A DNA stretch of 7,246 bases, from positions 1 through 7,246 of the forward strand of contig CADBQJ010000093.1 of assembly GCA_902796785.1 (NCBI GenBank). The letters run 5' to 3'. Of the stretch, positions 5,636 to 7,246 are shown one piece after another. Position 1 is the first letter of the stretch. The number at the start of each line of letters is the position of its first letter. The notes under the pieces are model-generated. The model was given only the letters and a program-made list of their open reading frames with translations, searched no databases and had not been told where the DNA came from. The position numbers and the translations under genes were made by a program. Source of the DNA: Fibrobacter succinogenes. GTDB lineage: Bacteria > Fibrobacterota > Fibrobacteria > Fibrobacterales > CADBQJ01.

Positions 5636-6346
5636 ATGTTCGGCTTTCTCCGCAATCTGCTGTCGCGCAAGGGCGCTTCCGGCGATCCCTGGGTCGCCCT
5701 CCTGACCGACAGGGGATCTTTCCGCGAGCTCTTCGCCGGATTCCGTTCGGCGAACCCGCTGGACTTCCCCGGCTACGACGCGAAGATCGCCGCGGGATAC
5801 GAGAAAAGCCCCGCCGAGGCGGTCCTGACCGGCGAGGCCTCGCTGGAGGGGATTCCCTTCGGGCTCGGCGTGATGCAGACCGACTTCGTCATGGGGTCGC
5901 TGGGCAGCGTCGCGGGCGAGAAAATCGCGCTCCTCGCGGAGCATTGCGAAGGCCGGCGCCTCCCGCTCGTGATGGTCTGCCGCTCCGGCGGCGCCCGGAT
6001 GCAGGAGGGGCTCTACTCCCTGATGCAGATGGCCAAGACCTCCGCCGCGATCCGCCGGCTCCACAAGGCCGGGCTCTTCCACCTTTCGATCCTCGCCCGG
6101 CCCACCACCGGCGGCGTGGCCGCCTCGTTCGCGCTCCAGGGCGACGTCGTCCTGGCCGAGCCCGACGCGCTCGTCGCCTTCGCCGGGCCGCGCGTGATCG
6201 AGCAGGTGATGAAGCAGAAGCTGCCCGACGGGTTCCAGAGCGCCGGGTTCGCGCTGGAGCACGGCTTCGTGGACGCGGTCGTCCCGCGCGACGGGATGCG
6301 CGCGACCTGCGCATCCCTCCTGAAACTCCACGCGGAGGCGCCATGA
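5636..6346 (+). CDS. accD: Acetyl-CoA carboxylase carboxyltransferase beta subunit lacking the zinc ribbon
   Basis: This 236-residue protein is the beta half of the carboxyltransferase that moves the carboxyl group from biotin to acetyl-CoA to give malonyl-CoA for fatty acid synthesis. The crotonase-fold core is intact: SVAGEKIALLAEHCEG (91-106), SGGARMQEGLYSLMQMAKTS (117-136), TTGGVAAS (157-164) for the oxyanion site, and AGPRVIEQ (183-190). The N-terminal peptide MFGFLRNLLSRK matches the usual AccD start, but the next part jumps to DPWVALLTDRGSFRELF, which aligns after the zinc ribbon. The four Cys (CxxC pairs) of typical AccD are missing, explaining the length of 236 against about 300 in E. 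coli. No clear Shine-Dalgarno site precedes the ATG, so translation may depend on the small gene that ends 24 bases upstream in the same frame. The stop overlaps the accA start (ATGA). Confidence 0.9.
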   Translation: MFGFLRNLLSRKGASGDPWVALLTDRGSFRELFAGFRSANPLDFPGYDAKIAAGYEKSPAEAVLTGEASLEGIPFGLGVMQTDFVMGSLGSVAGEKIALLAEHCEGRRLPLVMVCRSGGARMQEGLYSLMQMAKTSAAIRRLHKAGLFHLSILARPTTGGVAASFALQGDVVLAEPDALVAFAGPRVIEQVMKQKLPDGFQSAGFALEHGFVDAVVPRDGMRATCASLLKLHAEAP

Positions 6347-7179
6347 ACGAACGTCCGGAACGGACCGAAGGCGGGCTCGGGACGCAGTGGGACTCCGTGC
6401 GCGAGGCGCGCCTGCCCGGGCGGCCCAAGCCCCAGGACTTCGTCGCCGCGCTCGTCGACGACTTCATCGAGCTTCACGGCGACCGCCTCTTCGGCGACGA
6501 CCGCGCGGTGATCGCCGGCGTCGGCCGCTTCGAGGGGATTCCCGTCACCGCGATCGGAACGCGCAAGGGGCACGACTTCTCCGAAAACCTCCGCGACAAC
6601 TTCGGCATGCCCCACCCCGAGGGCTACCGCAAGGCGCTCCGGCTGATGCGCCAGGCGGCGAAGTTCCGCCGCCCTGTCCTCCTCTTCGTCGACACTCCCG
6701 GCGCCTACGCCGGAATCGCGGCCGAGGAGCGCGGCGTCCACCAGGCCATCTCGGAGAACCTCTTCGAGATGAGCGACCTCGCGACCCCCACCCTCTCGGT
6801 CGTCACTGGCGAGGGCGGGTCCGGCGGCGCGCTGGCGCTCGCCTTCTGCGACCGCGTGCTGATGCTCGAAAGCGCCTGGTATTCGGTCATCTCCCCCGAA
6901 GGGTGCGCATCGATCCTCCTGAAGGACGCGGCCCTGGCGCCGGAGGCCGCGAGCCGCCTCAAGCTCGACGCCGCGCACGCGCTCGAATTCGGGCTGATCG
7001 ACGGCGTGGTTCCCGACGGCGAGATCCTCTCCGCGCCGCAGACGGTCTACGACGCGCTCCGCGCCCGGATCCGCGCCGAACTCGCCGAACTCCGCGCGCT
7101 CCCGCCCGAGGAGCTCGTGGAGCGGCGCTACGCCAAGTACCGCGCGATGGGCGTCGTCAGCCGCGATCCGGAACAATAG
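6343..7179 (+). CDS. accA: Acetyl-CoA carboxylase carboxyltransferase alpha subunit (short form)
   Basis: This 278-residue protein is the alpha partner of AccD in the heterotetrameric carboxyltransferase. Clear family motifs are NFGMPHPEGYRKALRLM (86-102), DTPGAYAGIAAEERG (117-131), GEGGSGGAL (146-154) for the oxyanion site facing carboxybiotin, and YSVISPEGCASILLKDA (170-186). The end, ELVERRYAKYRAMG (247-260), matches the usual C-terminus. It lacks the roughly 40-residue N-terminal coiled coil of E. coli AccA (319 residues) and starts directly at the WDSVREAR helix, as in the short AccA of many Firmicutes. The ATG overlaps the accD stop by four bases (ATGA), so the two subunits are translationally coupled, which fits their equal stoichiometry. 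accC is not next to it in this window. Confidence 0.95.
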   Translation: MNERPERTEGGLGTQWDSVREARLPGRPKPQDFVAALVDDFIELHGDRLFGDDRAVIAGVGRFEGIPVTAIGTRKGHDFSENLRDNFGMPHPEGYRKALRLMRQAAKFRRPVLLFVDTPGAYAGIAAEERGVHQAISENLFEMSDLATPTLSVVTGEGGSGGALALAFCDRVLMLESAWYSVISPEGCASILLKDAALAPEAASRLKLDAAHALEFGLIDGVVPDGEILSAPQTVYDALRARIRAELAELRALPPEELVERRYAKYRAMGVVSRDPEQ

Positions 7180-7193
7180 CCCGAACCGCTCCC

Positions 7194-7215
7194 CCGCGCG
7201 CCCTTCCGCGCGCGG
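7194..7215 (+). terminator. Possible weak hairpin after accA
   Basis: CCGCGCG (7194-7200) pairs with CGCGCGG (7209-7215) around an 8-base loop, 14 bases after the accA stop. No T run follows, so this is at best a weak or Rho-assisted terminator and may be chance in GC-rich sequence. Confidence 0.3.
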
Positions 7216-7246
7216 CGTCGTTGCCATGACAGGTTCCCCCGCCGAA

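Noticed and set aside
5350..7179. A long plus-strand frame that seems to join an Arg-rich protein to accA
   Set aside because: The part before 6343 is a frame-shifted reading of the Cys-rich gene and accD. accA has its own ATG overlapping the accD stop.
7226..7246. Possible start of another gene (ATG ACA GGT)
   Set aside because: Only seven codons are visible and no ribosome site precedes them, so it cannot be supported.

Overview
The window is GC-rich, densely packed bacterial DNA from a Gram-negative organism, since it encodes a TonB/ExbB/ExbD system and exported periplasmic proteins. No marker gene fixes the taxonomy. The operon type and GC content would fit gammaproteobacteria or a high-GC member of the Verrucomicrobiota/Kiritimatiellota group, but that is only a guess.

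Layout. (1) Positions 3980 down to 1, minus strand: a tightly overlapping operon encoding, in transcription order, a DUF3450 periplasmic coiled-coil protein, a TtpC-like fusion of a periplasmic coiled-coil domain to an ExbB/TolQ domain, ExbB, ExbD, TonB, and the start of a secreted protein cut off by the window edge. This is the gene order of TonB2-type energy transduction systems, which pass proton-motive force to outer-membrane TonB-dependent transporters. (2) Positions 4086-4841, plus strand: a TcdA/CsdL-type ThiF-fold tRNA modification enzyme, divergent from the TonB operon. (3) Positions 4912-5217, minus strand: a small DNA-binding protein with a Lys/Ala/Arg/Pro-rich histone-H1-like tail, an AT-hook-like core and a BrnA-like ribbon-helix-helix end. 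It has a good sigma70-type promoter overlapped by an inverted repeat, and shares a perfect 10-bp hairpin terminator with tcdA. (4) Positions 5384-7179, plus strand: an acetyl-CoA carboxylase cluster, accB-like / accD / accA.

The acc cluster is the most unusual part. Its first gene encodes a 75-residue protein whose first ~34 residues look like the N-terminal domain of the biotin carboxyl carrier protein. The linker and biotinyl domain are absent, and in their place is a 25-residue block with 13 Cys and 9 Asp. The next gene is an AccD lacking the usual N-terminal four-Cys zinc ribbon. The two genes are in the same reading frame, separated by one TAA and eight codons. A link between the Cys/Asp-rich protein and the missing zinc domain is a testable inference, not something the sequence proves. 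AccA is also the short form without the N-terminal coiled coil. accC and a true biotinylated AccB must be encoded elsewhere if this carboxylase works.

There is no CRISPR array, rRNA, tRNA or insertion sequence that I can recognise. The longest gene-free stretch is about 170 bases.
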